Source: Lepidurus packardi
Lineage: Eukaryota; Arthropoda; Branchiopoda; Notostraca; Triopsidae
Assembly: GCA_023053545.1 (NCBI GenBank)
Contig: JAKZAN010000001.1
Span: 12,726,024 to 12,790,023, forward strand
DNA: 64,000 nucleotides
Direction: 5' to 3'
Part shown: positions 60,634 to 64,000 of the stretch, piece by piece
Layout: each line of letters opens with the position of its first letter
Position numbering within the stretch: position 1 is the stretch's first letter
The notes under the pieces: model-generated
The model's database searches: none
What the model saw: only the letters and a program-made list of their open reading frames with translations
Told to the model about the DNA's origin: nothing
Position numbers and translations under genes: made by a program

Positions 60634-61257
60634 AGGAAATCTATTGGAAGATAGTTATATATAATCGTGCATCTAATCAGTGCAAGTTGGAAGATGGTTT
60701 GAACCTGCTCAGTTGCATCATCGAGCAAGTTAGGCAATTTGAAATAAGGACGCAGTTTAATTCCAAAGGTGTTTTGTCAGTTTTTGGGAGGCTTGCATTC
60801 CCCACATTTTTGTTACCCTACAATCCTCCCCCAGCCCTTTTTAATTATTTATCGAGTCTGTCTACACCGAGCCCCCTCCCTTTCAGTTCTGATCAACTTG
60901 TGTTAATCTATATGCAATCTTGTGTGGAATGAAAGCGTGGCAGAGTGCAGAGAGCTGGTATTACATAAAACAAACCTCATTCCCTAGTTTTTCATTGTTT
61001 TGCATTACGATTTGATAATTTTTAAGTTATTGAACTTCAGAAGAATTAAAAGAGAACGGATGGTTTACGTTATCCGACAGAAAACAATTGCAATCCGCTT
61101 TTTTTGGGAGCAGTGGTCCAGGCAGTTATTTCTTTGCTTGCGAAATGGCGCGAGCATTTCGCGCCATTCTTTAGTCACCTGACTGGACGTCATAGCGCTT
61201 TCAAAGGCACGCCCGCAAACAATTCACTGCGTGGCGCATTGAGGTTATTTTATCAGA
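60634..61257. other. WDR20 3' region up to the tandem array
   Basis: Probably the WDR20 3' untranslated region followed by non-coding sequence. A short palindrome (GCGCGAGCATTTCGCGC-like, about 61146-61165) is visible. No gene is supported. Confidence 0.4.
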
Positions 61258-64000
61258 AACATCAGAGCGCTATGTACCGTTGACTGTCGAATAAGAGAAA
61301 ATGAGACACCCATACACTTTCGACATTTCGAGATGGATAATATGGACTACAAACCACTAGCCTAGTCCTTAAGTCGGGTACACCGTATTCCTTCTGTCGA
61401 GTCGTCCTTGTCTCGCGTTGCCGGTTAATGTGATTCCCAGGTCTAGTTACAGGTCAGAAATTTGACACTGTAAAGTCTACTTCGATGCTACATTGTAGAC
61501 CCTAGGTAGGGAGAGTTGCGGGTATCTTTCAATTGTCCTATTTATAATTATATAATTATTTCATATGTTATAACGAAAGCTTACGGTGAAAGAAATTACA
61601 AGTTTAAAAAATTTGAAACGATTACCCTTTCGCAAGTCGATACTGCTTAGAAAATATTCTTTTATTATTTTGTACTCTGTACTTATCCAAATTTAAGGGC
61701 TCGTACCCAATAATATGTTGTTCCACTTTACAGGTATACAATGCAGCTCATCAGATTTTTCCTTTGAATGCAAAAAGCCCCGGTTTGGTCTAAAGAAACA
61801 TCAGACCGCATGTACCGTTGACTGTCGAATAAGAGAAAATGAAAGACACCCACACACTTTCGACGTTTCGAGATGGTTAATATGGACTACAAACCCCCTA
61901 GCCTAGTCCTTAAGTCGGGGTTCGTAGTCCTTAAGTCGGGTACTCCGTATCCCTTCTGTCGAGTCGTCCTTGTCTCGCGTTGCCGGTTAATGTGATTCCC
62001 AGGTCTTAGTTACAGGTCAGAAATTTGACACTGTAAAGTCTACTTCGATGCTACATTGTAGACCCTAGGTAAGGAGAGCTGCGGGTATCTTTCAATTGTC
62101 CTATTTATAATTATATAATTATTTCATATGTTATAACGAAAGCTTACGGTGAAAGAAATTGCAAGTTTCAAAAATTTGAAACGATTACCCTTTGGCAAGT
62201 CGATAATCCTTAGAAAATATTATTTTATTAGTTTGTACTCTGTACTTACTCAAATTTAAGGGCTCGTACCCAATAATATGTTGTTCCATTTTACAGGTAT
62301 ACAATGCAGCTCATCAGGGTACGTACATATTTTCTTTGAATGCAAAAAGACCCGGTTTGGTCTAAAGAAGCATCAGACCGCTATGTACCGTTGACTGTCG
62401 AATAAGAGAAAATGAGACATCCACACACTTTCGACATTTCGAGATGGATAATATGGACTACAAACCCCCTAGCCTAGTCCTTAAGTCGCGGTTCGTAGTC
62501 CTTAAGTCGGGTACACCGTATTCCTTCTGTCGAGTCGTCCTTGTCTCGCGTTGCCGGTTATTGTGATTCCAAGGTCTAGTTACAGGTCAGAAATCTGACA
62601 CTGTAAAGTCTATTTCGATGCTACATTGTAGACCCTAGTTAGGGAGAGTTGCGGGTATCTTTCAATTGTCCTATTTATAATTATATAATTATTTCATATG
62701 TTATAACGAAAGCTTACGGGGAAAGAAATTACAAGTTTAAAAAATTTGAAACGATTACCCTTTCGCAAGTCGATACTGCTTAGAAAATATTCTTTTATTA
62801 TTTTGTACTCTGTACTTATCCAAATTTAAGGGCTCGTACCCAATATTATATTGTTCCACTTTACAGGTATACAATGCAGCTCATCAGGGTACGTAGATTT
62901 TTTCTTTGAATGCAAAAAGCCCCGGTTTGGTCTAAAGAAACATCAGACCGCTATGTACCGTTGACTGTCGAATAAGAGAAAATGAGACACCCACACACTT
63001 TCGACATTTCGAGATGGATAATATGGACTACAAACCCCCTAGCCTAGTCCTTAAGTCGCGGTTCGTAGTCCTTAAGTCGGGTACACCGTATTCCTTCTGT
63101 CGAGTCGTCCTTGTCTCGCGTTGCCGGTTATTGTGATTCCAAGGTCTAGTTACAGGTCAGAAATCTGACACTGTAAAGTCTATTTCGATGCTACATTGTA
63201 GACCCTAGGTAGGGAGAGTTGCGGGTATCTTTCAATTGTCCTATTTATAATTATATAATTATTTCATATGTTATAACGAAAGCTTACGGTGAAAGAAATT
63301 ACAAGTTTAAAAAATTTGAAACGATTACCCTTTCGCAAGTCGATACTGCTTAGAAAATATTCTTTTATTATTTTGTACTCTGTACTTATCCAAATTTAAG
63401 GGCTCGTACCCAATAATATGTTGTTCCACTTTACAAGTATACAATGCAGCTCATCAGGGTACGTAGATTTTTTCTTTGAATGCAAAAAGCCCCGGTTTGG
63501 TCTAAAGAAACATCAGGCCGCTATGTACCGTTGACTGTCGAATAAGAGAAAATGAGACACCCACACACTTTCGACTTTTCGAGATGGATAATATGGACTA
63601 CAAACCCCCTAGCCTAGTCCTTAAGTCACAGTTCGTAGTCCTTAAGTCGGGTACACCGTATTCCTTCTGTCGAGTCGTCCTTGTCTCGCGTTGCCGGTTA
63701 ATGTGATTCCCAGGTCTAGTTACAGGTCAGAAATCTGACACTGTAAAGTCTACTTCGGTACTACATTGTAGACCCTAGGTATGGAGAGTTGCGGGTATCT
63801 TTCAATTGTCCTATTTATAATTATATAATTATTTCATATGTTATAACGAAAGCTTACGGTGGAAGAAATTGCAAGTTTCAAAAATTCGAAACCATTACCC
63901 TTTCGCAAGTCGATGCTCCTTAGAAAAATATTCTTTAATTATTTTGTACTCTGTACTTACTCAAATTTAAGTGCTCGTACCCAATAATATGTTGTTCAGT
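61258..64000. repeat. Tandem array, unit about 570 bp, at least 4.8 copies
   Basis: The marker TTGACTGTCGAATAAGAG recurs at 61280, 61818, 62391, 62961 and 63531, giving spacings of 538, 573, 570 and 570 bp. Units are highly similar along their whole length, with scattered substitutions. The first unit is shorter: it lacks one copy of an internal direct repeat (GTAGTCCTTAAGTCG) and part of the GGTACGTAGATTTTTT segment. The array continues beyond the window. Each unit carries a splice-site-like island (see findings). No long reading frame is conserved across units. Confidence 0.96.

Overview
This is a eukaryotic nuclear window, gene-dense from about 5.7 kb to 60.6 kb. Genes are split by GT-AG introns, mostly 45-90 nt with pyrimidine-rich acceptors and a few of 0.5-2 kb. 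The protein set (Hook, TOGARAM, ZP/PAN cuticle-type membrane protein, PLC-delta, RNF170, eIF2D, ZFPL1, COX8) is animal. The PAN-ZP protein, small introns and compact layout suggest an arthropod, possibly a branchiopod crustacean such as Daphnia; that placement is inference. All exon models were built by hand from splice signals, reading-phase continuity and remembered family conservation, with no alignment or transcript evidence.

Layout. 1-5.7 kb: gene-poor, with one possible terminal exon. 5.7-7.0 kb (-): unrecognised coiled-coil gene. 7.8-8.8 (+): RTF2. 8.9-9.7 (-): proteasome beta-2. 10.3-12.4 (+): EB1 with a duplicated exon. 12.9-14.8 (-): ankyrin protein (ANKRD33-like). About 15.6-21.0 (+): TOGARAM-like. 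21.6-28.4 (+): Hook, with a long alternative 3' end. 28.7-30.8 (-): eIF2D. 31.3-32.6 (+): RNF170. 33.1-40.1 (-): PAN + ZP membrane protein. 41.8-45.1 (to 46.1, -): PLC-delta with up to three first exons. 46.7-47.9 (+): BDH1-like SDR. 48.2-49.3 (-): ZFPL1. 49.6-50.6 (+): translin-associated factor X. 51.5-53.8 (+): beta-tubulin with a duplicated exon. 54.95-55.2 (-): COX8-like. 55.6-58.1 (-): UTP25. 58.6-60.6 (+): WDR20. 61.26-64.0: a tandem array with a unit of about 570 bp that runs off the window.

Two patterns stand out. Eight neighbouring pairs are divergent, most with start codons 0.26-0.83 kb apart, so shared promoters are likely. Four genes act on microtubules (EB1, TOGARAM, Hook, beta-tubulin), and three of these show evidence of alternative coding exons: duplicated, apparently mutually exclusive exons in EB1 and beta-tubulin, and an alternative 453-residue C terminus in Hook. 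No operon-like, CRISPR, viral or recognisable transposon coding content was seen.
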